DNA from: Madurella fahalii
Lineage: Eukaryota > Ascomycota > Sordariomycetes > Sordariales
NCBI GenBank assembly: GCA_029876055.1
Contig: CM056875.1
Coordinates: 2,542,001-2,606,000, forward strand
Direction: 5' to 3'
Length of the DNA: 64,000 nt
A program made the position numbers and the translations under genes. The number at the start of each line of letters is the position of its first letter. The first letter of the stretch is position 1. The notes beneath the pieces are model-generated. The model saw nothing but the letters and a program-made list of their open reading frames with translations, searched no databases and had not been told where the DNA came from. Positions 45,958-56,951 of the stretch are shown here, piece after piece.

Positions 45958-47291
45958 CTACGCCTTCTCATATCCACATTCGGCCAAGCCCTCCTCCAGA
46001 GCCTTGATGGCGCGGTCGATATCGGTCCTACTAGGATCAAGCTGGCGGCTAGTGAACATGCGGTTTCTACTACACTCAAAGCAAGAGCACTCACCACGCT
46101 GACACCCATGTGGCCGAACCGGATGTACTTGGCTGCAATCTCCTTGTGAATGCCACCGGCGAACACCACTCCCTTCTTGGCGAGGATCGGCAGGAGGTCG
46201 GCACCTTTGACCCCCTCCGGGAGATAGATGGCTGTCATACCGTGCGCCTGCTCGTCCGGGTTCGCGGCAACCTGCTTCAGACCAAGGTTTGCGACTGCCT
46301 GCTTGATCTTGTCCGAGGCCGCCTTGTGGGCGGCGAATCTTTCCGAAATGGGCTTGGTCAGGATCTGGCTGAGTGCCGTGTGCAGGGCGTGGATGAGCTG
46401 AGGCGAGGGGGTGGCAAAGTAAGAGGGCTTCTTGTTCTCGTAATTTTGCATGACTACATTGCTATTAGCATTTGGACTGGCAACCCTGTGCGCCCGAGCC
46501 ACTCACTCGGTGTCCAGTTCTTCATGGAAGCAAAGTATGCCGCCGGAGGTGTCCTGCGGTTTTGGAAGGCCTTCATGGCCCGGCCGCTGAACATGGAGAT
46601 GGAAAGGCCGGCAGGGCAGCCAATGGCCTTCTGGCTAGCAGTGACGACGCCGTCCAGACTCCAAGCATCAAAGTTGATCTCCTCACACGCCACACTGCAG
46701 ACGCCATCGACAATAATCAGGGTGTCGGGGGAGACCCTGTGTACAAGGGCTGACAGCTGCCGCAGTTCGCTCAGGACGCCGGTCGACGTGTCGACGTGGG
46801 TGACGGTGATGGCCTTGTATTTCTTCTCGGACAGGGCCTTCTCAATCTCGGGCAGCTTCGGCTTGGTACCCACGGGCGCTTTGAGCTCGGTCACACTGGC
46901 GCCGTAGACGCGCAGGCAGTCGGCAAACCCGTCGCTAAAATACCCTGAACCAAGTACCAGGACATCCTCGCCGGGCTCGACCAGGTTGGCAGCCACGAGA
47001 TCCCAGCCTAGGGTGCCGGAGCCGGAGAGAACGAAAGGTTGTGAGGCGGGATCTGAGGTCTGGAAGAGCTTGCGCAGCATCGACAGCGTTTCGCCAAAGG
47101 TTGCGACAAAGCCGGCACCAACATGGCTCTCGCTGTGGTTGTCTCCGTCAGCCGTTGGAAGCTTGGGACAGAACGCGGACAAGTGCAAGTGCTTAAACGG
47201 CTTACCTAAAGTGACTCATAGATTGCAGAACGGCATCGTCAAACTCAATAGGCCCCGGGATCAGGAGCGTCGGGTGGGCGGGTTGGGACAT
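45958..47291 (-). CDS. AGX1: Alanine-glyoxylate aminotransferase (AGX1), class-V PLP enzyme
   Basis: Exons 47291-47206, 47132-46507, 46453-46095 and 46041-45958; three GT-AG introns of 73, 53 and 53 nt. It encodes 384 aa (yeast Agx1 385). It converts alanine plus glyoxylate to pyruvate plus glycine, a glycine-synthesis and glyoxylate-detoxifying step. Visible features are LLIPGPIE at the N terminus, SGSGTLGWD, THVDTST, VDGVCSVACEE (PLP-contacting Asp) and TASQKAIGCPAG with the Schiff-base Lys197; the fold continues to FGHMGVS and ends ...GYEKA, without a peroxisomal SKL-type signal. The start at MSQPAHPTLL matches where family conservation begins. However, the frame is open for 77 further codons to an ATG at 47522, giving an Arg-rich leader that reads like a mitochondrial presequence, so a longer 461-aa product is possible. 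Confidence 0.94.
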
Positions 47292-47522
47292 CTTGGCTGT
47301 GGTGGAAAGGCTGCGTGTCTGGTTCCTGGTCAGCAGAGAGGTGTCGATTGTGTCTGGGAGGCGCTCGACGGTGTATGGCGTGTTGATCGGATACACGGGG
47401 GCGAGATGCCTCGAGATGAGCGAAAGCCGGGCGGGGTGATCCGGAGCCTTTTGGCGGGGCATCGAGGCCGGTCCCAGTAACCGTCTGAACACGGAGCCCA
47501 ACCTGGATACCTCGGGTACCAT
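47292..47522 (-). other. Possible N-terminal extension of AGX1 (mitochondrial-presequence-like)
   Basis: Seventy-seven in-frame codons from ATG 47522 to the AGX1 ATG. The beginning, MVPEVSRLGSVFRRLLGPAS, could form a positively charged amphipathic helix, and the end, RNQTRSLSTTAK, looks like a presequence cleavage region. Acidic residues are few. Either it is coding, giving a mitochondrial form alone or by alternative initiation, or it is a 5' UTR that happens to be open. Confidence 0.5.
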
Positions 47523-48875
47523 GGAAGCTTGCAGCACGCTCCCCACTTCTTTCCGGTCTTGCAGAACCAGATGCAGAATGACGGAGCGGATGTGACGTCG
47601 GGTTTACCGCAGAGATAACCTTCGATATATCCAGGCTGTGGAATGTACTGTACGGCTCTGGATGCTAAAGTAAAACAGGCGATCAAAGTCGAGGTTATGG
47701 ATGGAAACGCCCGCCCAAATACGTGTCACGACCGGAGTCGGCGGGGCCTGGGTTGCTTCTACCGATGAGTTCCCCCGCGGTCCTTGCTAGTCACTGTTGA
47801 TGCACGTATAGATCCGGAGCAGGCTTGCCCCATTCAGATATGTAACGGACCTATCGCAGCGAAAATTTGCAGCAACACCAGGTTCCGAGCCAGGGCCCGT
47901 CTGGTCGGCAGAGCGGTTGCCCGTCGTCGGACCCCTGCCAAGAGCGCGGGGCTTATCGCCCCGCAGTCTCGTAGCTTGTTCAGGGACGCCTGCCTGGGTA
48001 TTGTAAACAACATCCAGAAACGGTGTCGCGATGCAAAATTGCACATCATAGTTCTATACACATGCTATAATTAAGTCATATGCTATCTTTATGTACAAGT
48101 AGTCCTCTCTGATTAAGAACGTCGTTCAACCACAAATCGTTCTTTGAATTGGTTCCACTTCGACAGTCAACCTAAGCAGTAAACCATCCACTTCTCGGGG
48201 TTCTCTCGGCGTGTGGTATCGCAATGCCAGCGCCTGTCCTGAAGTAGACATCAAGGGGCTCTGCATCGACAAGGAGTCTTGGTCTTGAGCCCTTGGCTTT
48301 AAACCACGGTCTCCGGGATCATTGTTTGCTTGGTTTCGAAGCTCCGAAAAGTCACTCCCTGATTCGCGCGATCATGCGTTATTCCAAGCTGACGCCCTCA
48401 AGTCGACCGGGGTGATTCCGGGAACGCTAAGTTGCAACAATTGGGCAGCGGAGATATTGGACTGGTAAGATCTGAATTGGTGAGAAGGAACCTTAGGTCG
48501 CCACCGAAACCGTATTGTTGACGTCCGTTGCAGGACACGAGGTTATGTTAAACGAGCTGATGGCAGTGTAGAACAACCCTAACCCTATCCATTGGCACGC
48601 ATCATAGTCTAGGGAGCTCCATGTGGTTGCGACAGCTCCAACCCCCGCAACCATCCCAGTCCGTAGCCATCTCCAACGACAACAACACTCGACGCTTGAA
48701 TCATCCGCAACGTTTCCGAAGTTGCGACCTGACGCATATTTTTGGCACGCGCTGCCTCTTTGCTGTTAGAATCCAACACGTTCCCGAGCCGCCTGACGAT
48801 ATAGATACCTTCCTGGCGACCAGACAACCTCCACGACACCCAACTACCCCGTCTCGTGATCGCGCAGCTCCCACA
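47523..48875. promoter_or_regulatory. Divergent intergenic region AGX1/VPS29, with a telobox-like motif
   Basis: About 1.35 kb between two outward-facing genes. It holds two tandem telomere-type units, AACCCTAACCCT (48575-48586), about 290 bp upstream of the VPS29 ATG. Such interstitial telobox motifs occur in promoters of some eukaryotes. No coding region is supported. Confidence 0.55.
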
Positions 48876-49656
48876 ATGGCCTTCTTAATCCTAGTAATCG
48901 GCGACCTTCACATACCAGATCGAGCCCTCGACATCCCCGCCAAGGTACGTACAACACCCCACCCCAACCCTTCCCACATCCCTCCTCTCTCCGCTAACTC
49001 CTTTATCCCCAAACCGCACCAGTTCAAAAAGCTCCTCTCCCCGGGCAAGATCGCCCAGACGCTCTGCCTGGGCAACCTCACCGACCGCTCGACGTACGAG
49101 TACCTGCGGAGCATAGCGCCGGACCTCAAGATGGTCAAGGGCCGGATGGACGTGGAGGCGACGTCGCTGCCGCTGACGCAGGTGGTGACGCACGGCGCCG
49201 GGCTGCGGATCGGCTTCCTCGAGGGGTTCACGCTGGTCAGCGATGAGCCCGACGTGCTCCTGGCCGAGGCCAACAAGCTCGACGTGGACGTGCTCTGCTG
49301 GGGCGGCACGCACAAGTTTGAGTGCTTCGAGTACATGGACAAGTTCTTCATCAACCCGGGCAGCGCGACGGGGGCGTTCACCACGGATTGGGTCCCCCAG
49401 GGCCCCGAGGGCGAGGAGGTGGTGCCGAGTTTCTGTTTGATGGATGTAAGTGATCCCCCCCCCCTCCATTTGTCTGCTTTTTGTCGGTTGTAGAGGCGGG
49501 TAGCTGATATAGGTTTTATTACTGGGATAGGTACAAGGAATCTCCCTGACGTTATATGTCTATCAACTGAGGAAAGGGGAGAACGGGGCGGAGAATGTGG
49601 CTGTGGAAAAAGTGACTTACACCAAGCCGGTTGAGCCGACGGGGGCGGCGTCATGA
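48876..49656 (+). CDS. VPS29: Vacuolar protein sorting-associated protein 29 (retromer subunit)
   Basis: Exons 48876-48944, 49023-49445 and 49531-49656; introns are GT-AG. It encodes 205 aa (human 182). It has a metallophosphoesterase fold used as a scaffold: Vps29 binds the C-terminal half of Vps35 in the retromer that recycles cargo from endosomes to the Golgi. It reads GDLHIP (D10, H12), PAKFKKLL spanning intron 1, CLGNLTD (N41), KGRMD, THG, and GGTHKFECFEY leading to KFFINPGSATGAF, all family signatures. Several metal-site positions are degenerate (GGTH where animals have GHTH), consistent with a non-catalytic scaffold and as in yeast. A fungal insertion (VPQGPEGEE) follows AFTTDW. The C terminus continues beyond the animal end with a short Pro/Gly tail. 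Confidence 0.95.
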
Positions 49657-50519
49657 TATGAGACTACGGCAAAATGCGGGCATTTATGATCAGACGAGCA
49701 TAACTATGGGCGCTTCTGAACCAAAGGCGTCCAGAAACTAAGGAACGGGCGTCGGCAGAAGCGGTACGGGACGCTGACCTGCAAAAGCGGCGGGCTTTGC
49801 CTCTAATGGGGAAATGGTGGGGATGAGAATGGGGTGTGTGATGACCGCAACAGCGCAAGCAGATCTGCGATGCCAGGCGAGGCTATCGCAATGACGAGAT
49901 ATCGGCTTCTACTTGCTGCTCCGAGGTTCACTGCAGAGTGGTTCCCCGTATTAGGGGACAGTACAAGAGAACCGGTGGGCCAAGAAGAGTCGAAATGAGG
50001 AGTTGAAATATGTCCCTACCATAGATTCCATATGACCGGCTAAACGACCCCTAAAACTTTGACTGCGTTGTATTTTGTTGGACCTACTCACTTCCACCAC
50101 TCGTTGACCCATGGACTCGACAGAGAATTGCATTTGACGAAAGTGCAAGTAATCGATATGATTAGACAGAGTGGTATCATCTAATCCCCATCCAGACCCA
50201 CGAAGTCGAAACAGAACGCGGATGCAAGGATACGATATCCTTACTCGCGGTACTATCTATTACCGCAAGCCCCCATCTCCCAGTCTCAGGGAGGATGACG
50301 AAGTCAAGTACCCCTAACAATCCACATACCCGCCGTACCCATCCAGCTCATCCTGTACTATCCAGCACCTCTTCGACGATCCCAACAAACGCGTAAACAA
50401 ACAAACAGGAAAACGCCAGACGCTGTGCTGTGCCGCGAATGCAAGGAGGTATACCCAACCCGTCTCATCAACCAAACCCAACAACCAAAAAAAAGGGGCC
50501 AGTAGGGAAATGAAAAAAA
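49657..50519. other. Intergenic between convergent VPS29 and shugoshin
   Basis: About 860 bp of 3' flanks from two convergent genes. No gene-like signal seen. Confidence 0.6.
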
Positions 50520-52886
50520 TCATAGCATCATGCTCCTTCGCCGCGAGATCCTACTGTCCCTCGCACTACTCCCTCCTTCCTCCGCACCCTCCTCTGCCTG
50601 CGCCTGTCCCTCGTCCATCATCATCGCCTCCAGCATAGCCGTCTTCTTTGGCGCCAGCATGGACGCCCTCTTCCGCGAACTCGACAACGCCGACGATCGA
50701 GGCTTGTGATGGACGGACGGCTTCGCCTCGTCGTCCTGCTCCTGTTCGTCTAGCATTTCCCGGAGCGCCGCCGCGGCGGCCATGGAGGATTTCCTTGCGG
50801 TTCTCGATCTCAAGGAAGCATTGCCGCCGTGGCTGTGGGTGTTGGTGATGCCAGGTTTGGTGTCGGGCGAGTCAGTAGCGGTTGTGGTGGTGGCATCGGA
50901 GGCGAAAGAGGAGCTGGCAAAGTCGTAGATGTCTACGAATGCCGGCTCCGATGTGGAGGCTGTTGTAGGTTGCTGCTGTTCAGCGGTAGAAGCGTCGCCT
51001 CGGTGGTGTTTCCTGCTGCTGCTGCTGCTACTACTACTGCTGCTTAGTGGTGCAATTGTTGCCGGGGCGGGGGCTGTAATAGTCGGCAATGGCAATGGTT
51101 CGGCGTCTACGCTGTCCGACATAGGAAGTAACTCGCGGTTGCTGGTGCCCACTGCCGAAGGGCGTTTTCGTCTCTCCGTGACGACCGTGCTTGGTAATGC
51201 GTCTGGAAAAACGTCCTTTTGTGCCAGCGGGCTCAGGATGTTTACTTTGGGGGCTGTTTCGCAAGCGGCCAAGGTCCTGCTGCCGCGGCCGGCAGAACTT
51301 CCAGACTCCGATCTCGTTTTGGTCACCGAGGTTGGTTGCTGCTCGTCCGATTTTACGGGTCCTCCTGAGCGGTGGACGAACTTGCCCTCCCCCGAAACTG
51401 CATCAAAGAGCTCCTTAGTCGGCCGCCGCATCTTGTCTCGTAGGTTCGGCTCGGCGTAGCTGATGGCTGCCCTTGCACGACGGCTGGGACGCGAAGTCTC
51501 GCCATTGGAGGATATGTCAGCTGGTGGAGGCGTGTCGTGTTGCACCTCTTGCCTTGCCGGGCGATCGGGAGTGGCCGGAGAGCTTAGTGATACGGGCGGA
51601 AGGGCGGTTTCTGGCTCTAGCATAACGGCAATGACCGCTGGTGGTTCAGGCGGGGGGATCTCGATCTTCGGCAGTGGTTTCTTCGCATTGGGTTTCTCCT
51701 TTGTCATGCCATCCTTAGCTCGTGGCTGTTCCTTTTTGACCTCTTCCGATGTCGTTGTCTTTGTAGCTTTTCGCGGTGAGGACAAGTCGTCATTGGTACT
51801 TTTCACCCCGAGCGGCATCCTTACGCCTCCAGCCCTATCCCGCTTGGTAGCAGGCAATTCCTTGATGTTCCTCCTCTTTTGGTTACAGCGGCCGGATGCT
51901 TTCTCGCTGCCGTTGCCAATTGCGTTCTCCTTGCCTATTTCCGCCATGCCCATCTGGACGGTCTCAGTTTCGTCGCCGAATTTTCTCTTCGCACCCGCCC
52001 TTATCGTCTGCTGTACGGTTTTCGCCGCTTGCTGTGTTGCGAAGATTGCAGGTTCCGCCAGGCTTGTCCCCTTAACTGCTCTCTCTTCCGTTTCCGGACT
52101 TGGCTCGGGACTGCCGGGAGGTTTCCTCTCATAATCAAGTTTGGGGGCCGGCGAGAGCCTCGGGCTTTCAGGCATGTCCTGTGTGGCTGTCCGTACGGGC
52201 GAATCGGACTCAACTGGGTCCTGCTCGACGAAGCGAGACACTGGCGGAGGTCCCAAATCTGGCGAGTCGGTAGTGTCGGCAGCGGCAGCGCACAAGGCCA
52301 GAATCTCCTCGCTATTCATGGTCGCGCGTGGGTAAGTCTTATTTTCGTAAATAGGCGGCAGCCTCCCCTCCTGCTCCGCGAGAGCTTCTTCTTCGGCCGC
52401 CGTCCCGCGGCGCTTTCTTTGCGGGGGGCTCTGAGCGATACTATGACGCGGCTTAGAAATTCTTCGGCTGTCGGGAGAATGCCTCTTTGAAGGCGGCTCT
52501 AGGCCCAAGCTGCCAAGCAGCGACCCGAACTCGGACAGTTGTGCCTCCAGCTTCGCCTTGATCTCGAGGGCATGGTCGGCTATCCTTCGCGCGCTGTTAT
52601 CTTCGATTTGCTTCTCTAATCGCAGTATTTGGCCGCGGAGCTCGAGGTTCTCCGACAGCAGGCGCGCGCAATCGTTCTCGAGCCGTCGGATTTTTTGCGA
52701 CTGGTCCGAGTTAATTTTTGCAATGTCTCGATTCTGGCGCAAAAACTTTCTACGGACTGCAGACGAGGGGTTAGTGGTGCATGCAAGACCAACGGGAGAG
52801 CCACGGAGAAGAAAAAGCATAGATTTAGACGTACGGATGTCAAAATGACTGTCTGCAGGCGCAGGTGGCTCGTTGAGTCTAGCCAT
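50520..52886 (-). CDS. SGO1: Shugoshin (centromeric cohesin protector)
   Basis: Exons 52886-52835 and 52756-50520, 762 aa. The 78-nt intron (GTACGT...CTGCAG) is in frame and stop-free, so the unspliced reading also stays open. Splicing yields HFDILRRKFLRQNRDIAKIN, the conserved shugoshin N terminus. The N-terminal coiled coil spans about residues 18-75 (KIRRLENDCARLLSENLELR), the region that recruits PP2A in characterised shugoshins. The C-terminal basic SGO motif is at about 445-470 (SRRARAAISYAEPNLRDKMRRP), which in known family members binds phosphorylated histone H2A at centromeres. The remainder is disordered with many Ser/Pro sites. It protects cohesin from separase and supports bi-orientation. 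Only one shugoshin gene lies in the window, so whether the species has a second cannot be said. Confidence 0.94.
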   Translation of the reverse strand: MARLNEPPAPADSHFDIRTSKSMLFLLRGSPVGLACTTNPSSAVRRKFLRQNRDIAKINSDQSQKIRRLENDCARLLSENLELRGQILRLEKQIEDNSARRIADHALEIKAKLEAQLSEFGSLLGSLGLEPPSKRHSPDSRRISKPRHSIAQSPPQRKRRGTAAEEEALAEQEGRLPPIYENKTYPRATMNSEEILALCAAAADTTDSPDLGPPPVSRFVEQDPVESDSPVRTATQDMPESPRLSPAPKLDYERKPPGSPEPSPETEERAVKGTSLAEPAIFATQQAAKTVQQTIRAGAKRKFGDETETVQMGMAEIGKENAIGNGSEKASGRCNQKRRNIKELPATKRDRAGGVRMPLGVKSTNDDLSSPRKATKTTTSEEVKKEQPRAKDGMTKEKPNAKKPLPKIEIPPPEPPAVIAVMLEPETALPPVSLSSPATPDRPARQEVQHDTPPPADISSNGETSRPSRRARAAISYAEPNLRDKMRRPTKELFDAVSGEGKFVHRSGGPVKSDEQQPTSVTKTRSESGSSAGRGSRTLAACETAPKVNILSPLAQKDVFPDALPSTVVTERRKRPSAVGTSNRELLPMSDSVDAEPLPLPTITAPAPATIAPLSSSSSSSSSSRKHHRGDASTAEQQQPTTASTSEPAFVDIYDFASSSFASDATTTTATDSPDTKPGITNTHSHGGNASLRSRTARKSSMAAAAALREMLDEQEQDDEAKPSVHHKPRSSALSSSRKRASMLAPKKTAMLEAMMMDEGQAQAEEGAEEGGSSARDSRISRRRSMML

Positions 52887-54044
52887 TGCTCATGGTGGCG
52901 GGCAGCGAGCCCGGGATTGATTGCTAGCGACAGACAGAGGGATAAACGCGTACAATGGTGCGCCGGTATAAGCTTTCGTAGCAGGTTGATGTGGTGGCCG
53001 AATTCTTTTGGACGCGTGACAATTGCGAAGCTGGGAATGGCGGTGTTGCAGGGCCCGTGAGGTGGATAATTCGACGTAATTTCGAGCAATGTTTACTTTG
53101 CTTCCCGAAACGGCATAGCGCCTCTGTGTCGTGGTCCCGTGTTGTCCAGCAACTAATTTTCGGTGCGGTGGGGTCACCACTCCTGCCAAGGGCGGGAGGC
53201 TTGCCCCGCGACTGCTCGCACCAAGCCACAACACGTCAACCGCACTCCTCTACTTCACTTCCCACAGCACTGCGGCGGCAGAGATGTGGGTACCTGTCAG
53301 GACGTTTAGTCTGGAGTAGCCTCATTCTTCCGATCTATAGTGTATTCCGTCGTCGACTCGCCCCCGCATCGATGTACGGGGGAAGCCACCGTGACGGAAA
53401 TCTCCAGGGGAAAGGTGATTTGGCAAGCTGATCGGGGTTGGAGCCGCCGAAGAGGCTAGTGCTAAAGTTACGGCTTTATCGATAAAGTTGTCTCTCAGGT
53501 CCTCTGCTCCAGGGCCCCGACATCTCATTTGCGCAAATAGTGCCTACTGCCTGGTATTTCTCACGAGAACTCGCGACACATCATTGACCAGCCTGTTAAA
53601 CTCGAGCAGTGCATGGCTGCGAGTTAACGAGGTTAAGAAAATATGGTTTTAGCGGTCTAGCGAGCGGCAGCATCTTCAACTGTTTGCCAGACAAATAGTA
53701 CAGCCCTTAGCCCACGACGGCGCCGGAGGTAGCTCCCACTAAAACCGGATAGGAGGACGGTGTGAGGCCGTGCCGAGGGGCGGGGCGCAGTTTAATACAC
53801 TCCGACAGTCCGAGCTGATCGTCTCAGGGAAATATGAACGCGTGCCCACAACCGATGTTGCAGTGGCGAACGGTAAATACGAAAGCGAGAAGGAATCTGC
53901 ATCGGACAAAACCTTGACCTCAATGTACTGCGTATATAGGATCTCCTATCGTCCCAAATTTTTACGGCCTTTTTCCTCTCCGTAAGCCACCAAACTGCCA
54001 TTAATTAACAGGCCTGGCGGTAGGTCAATGGCCTTAGCGTGGCA
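52887..54044. promoter_or_regulatory. Divergent intergenic region shugoshin/P450
   Basis: About 1.16 kb that must contain the shugoshin promoter (left) and the P450 promoter (right). Short overlapping frames only; no supported gene. Confidence 0.55.
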
Positions 54045-55830
54045 ATGTCTATCACTTTTATCCGCACCGTCCACCCTGTGGGAGGAGTTGTGGTAGCGCT
54101 CGGCGGAGTAAGTTTTCCAGACCCTCTGTTTAAGCCGCAAGGCTCGGGTACTAACCAAGCATGACAAGGTACTCTTTCTCTATTTTGCCGTCAGGAGCGT
54201 GTACTATGCTTTTCTTCATCCTCTAGCTAAAGTGCCCGGTCCCAAGCTCTACACCTTCTCGGACTTGCCGTACTTGTATCACAGTCTGCGCGGCCAGTGG
54301 CCACGTAAACTAAAAGAACTGCACGATCAATACGGCCCCGTCGTGCGCTTCACGGCCGACAATGTATCCTTCGCAGCACCTGACGCATGGAAGACAATCT
54401 ACGGCCACCGCACCGCCGGCCAGGAGACCTTCCAGAAGGACCCGCGTGTCTACCGCGCTAGCCTATCCGGGCATTCGCATATCATCAACTCCAATGACAA
54501 CGACCATCGGCGTCAGAGGCGGCTGCTGGCGCACGCATTCTCGGACAAGGCGCTACGGGGCCAGGAGGATATCATGAAACACTACATTGATCTGTTTATC
54601 CTCAGGCTCAGTGAACGTGCCCGCGAGGGTGAAGCGGTCGATGTTGTGCGGTGGTACAACTTCACAACTTTCGACTTGATCGGCGACTTGGCCTTCGGCC
54701 AGCCGTTTGGCTGTCTCGAAAAGGGCGGCTACCATCCCTGGGTGGCGATGATCTTCGCAAACGTGAAGAGCGTTGTTTACAGCGAGGTTTTGCTGCGATA
54801 CCCGGCACTCAAGCCGCTCGTGTCGCTTCTGATTCCACAGAAGCTGGTACGCAGCCGGAAGGAACACTGGGCGTTAAGCGAGCAAACGGTCAAACGCCGG
54901 CTCGAGAGCGGCAATGTGTCACGCGAAGACTTCATGTCGTACATCCTGCGCCACAATGACGAGAAGGGTATGACGTTTGGGGAGATTGTGGAAAACGCCA
55001 ACGTCCTGATTGTTGCCGGAAGCGAAACCACAGCGACACAGCTCAGTGGGACGACGTTCCATCTGCTGACCAACCGCGATAAATATGATAAGCTGGTGAA
55101 GGAGATTCGCTCCTCGTTCAGCAGCGAGGATGAGATCACGCTACTGCGGGTAAACGACCTTGTGTACATGAACGCCGTGCTCGAAGAGGGTTTCCGCATG
55201 TGTAAGATGTCGCCCACCGCACCTTGTCCACCGGTCCCTCTCGGCCCTTGTTGCTGACCCTGCTATTCCAAAAAGACCCTCCAGTGCCTGCTATCCTACC
55301 AAGGCGCACGCCACCGAAAGGCGAGTTCATTGAGGGATATTGGATTCCCGGCAATGTGAGCAGATTCCCACCTCTCCATCAGCGCCAGATAGTACCCGCC
55401 CAGCAACTCACAACATGCGTACAGACATCCGTGGGAGTCCCCCAATGGGCGTCTTATCAGAGCGAGCGCAATTTTCGCGACGCCCAGAAGTTTGTGCCTG
55501 AGCGCTGGCTGGGCGATCCCAAGTATGCTCACGACGCCCGGGGTGTGCTGCAGCCCTTTTCAGTCGGCCCGCGAAACTGCATCGGAAGAAAGTATGTACT
55601 CGCCCCTTTCCCGCCCGCTCCGGTGTGCAAACTTCATATCACCGCGGCATCGCTGATGTTAGAATAATAGTCTTGCCTATGCTGAGATGCGACTGATTTT
55701 GGTGCGGCTGCTCTGGAACTTTGACCTAGAGATCATGCCGGAGAGCAGGAAGTGGAACAACCAGAAGATTTATGGGCTTTGGGAGAAGGGCGCGATTAAT
55801 GTGAGACTTTCCCCGGTGTCAAGGCCATAA
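54045..55830 (+). CDS. Cytochrome P450 monooxygenase, complete (isotrichodermin C-15 hydroxylase/benzoate hydroxylase-like)
   Basis: Exons 54045-54107, 54169-55201, 55276-55355, 55425-55591 and 55671-55830, 500 aa. The first intron has a perfect TACTAAC branch site and joins ...VVVALGG to VLFLYFAVRSVYYAF, building one N-terminal membrane anchor followed by the Pro hinge HPLAKVPGPKL. Other motifs are WxxxR (HRRQRRLLAHAFSD), I-helix AGSETT, ExxR (EEGFR), FVPERW, and the haem loop FSVGPRNCIGR interrupted after GR by the last intron, then NLAYAEMRL. The overall pattern resembles CYP65-like fungal P450s (isotrichodermin C-15 hydroxylase, benzoate 4-monooxygenase annotations). ER membrane; needs cytochrome P450 reductase. 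No biosynthetic backbone gene lies nearby, so the substrate is unknown. It is unrelated in family to the P450 at the left edge. Confidence 0.95.
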
Positions 55831-56429
55831 GGGGAAGGCAGAATTGGATGGCTCGGGTCGTCTGCGGTTTCCATGTCTTAAGTTGCCCCTGGAAGAAACG
55901 GCGAATGGTGGTCTTACATAATTGGGACCTGTTCCTGCATCCACTCTGGTGTGATTTTACACAGAACAGGACCTCAAACGCCTATCACGTGCGTCATCGG
56001 ACTGGTTGTAAGATTTAGTTTTTACATGTTCGATTGTATCTATCTGTATGGTCTTCCTGTGCGCGCACGCCTTAACGCGGGCTGCTAAGTAGGAGGGTAG
56101 GTTTGGGTCGATTGGCCAAACTGCCTCGATTTTTACAAAAAAGGGGAGAAGAGCGATTAAAAATAAGACTATCGTGAAGGCACAGCAGATCCCAGACATT
56201 GCGCTGTGGCGTGACAAGCTGGTTCTTGACATACAGGTCGCCATCTGCTGTTGTACCCTTCCCACGCAGTTTGTACACAATAAGCCAGCCAATCAAATTA
56301 CAACTTTCCTGGTCCACTTTCTACCAAACACAACTGCCCAACCCCAGGCCGCTGAGAGTCCGGCAACTTAACACCTGCTCTTCACTTCTTTATCGTCAAA
56401 TTCAGCGTAGTCTAATTTCCGGCGAAAAA
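55831..56429. promoter_or_regulatory. Intergenic, P450 3' side and DAD2 promoter
   Basis: About 600 bp. A CCAAT box (56289-56293) lies about 140 bp upstream of the DAD2 ATG. No coding region. Confidence 0.55.
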
Positions 56430-56951
56430 ATGTCTGCGTTCCCGTCAAGATCTCTCTCATCCCACATGCGGCAGCCGTCGCTTTCGGCCAGCGCTGGGCA
56501 GTCTCCTGCCTTAGTTGCAAGGGTTAATGAGAAGAAGGCCGAGCTCCAGAATCTCAAAGAACTGCGCGATCTCAGCGCGGCAGTTGCTTCCCAAATGGAG
56601 GCTCTAGAGCAGAAGCTTGCTACGCTTTCTGACGGGACAGAAGGTGTGTTGGGCTTGGTTGCCCTCATCGCTGTCGTACCATCGCTTGCTGACCGTTCTG
56701 TTCAGCTATTGCCCTTGTCTTGAGCAACTGGCATAACGTGCTAAGGGCGATCAACATGGCATCAGGTACGCCCACCCCCTTTCCCCAGATGCGGAAGGTG
56801 AGCTAAATTGGCAACAGCGAAACTTCCCAAGCCCAGCGGAGAGGAGGGGGATGGGATACCTCTCCCCCAGACGCTCGTTCGGATCCCTACAGAGCACGCC
56901 CCTGCACTCCAAGCACATGCAGAAGGGGCAACGGAGGAAGAATCAGGATGA
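56430..56951 (+). CDS. DAD2: DASH/Dam1 complex subunit DAD2
   Basis: Exons 56430-56643, 56706-56765 and 56818-56951; GT-AG introns of 62 and 52 nt. It encodes 135 aa. The family core is plain: SHMRQPS, QSPALVARVNEKKAEL, a coiled coil with LKELRDLSAAVASQMEALEQKL, then DGTEAIALVLSNWHNVLRAINMAS across the first intron. The C-terminal ~40 residues (IPLPQTLVRIPTEH..., acidic end) are a disordered tail. DAD2 is one of the ten subunits of the fungal-specific DASH ring, which couples kinetochores to depolymerising spindle microtubules. Splice choices are fixed by the NWHNVLRAI block and the following AKLPKP. Confidence 0.96.

Noticed and set aside
48891..49654. Long frames antisense to VPS29
   Set aside because: They mirror the GC-rich VPS29 exons; the sense strand gives a clear conserved family with splice sites.
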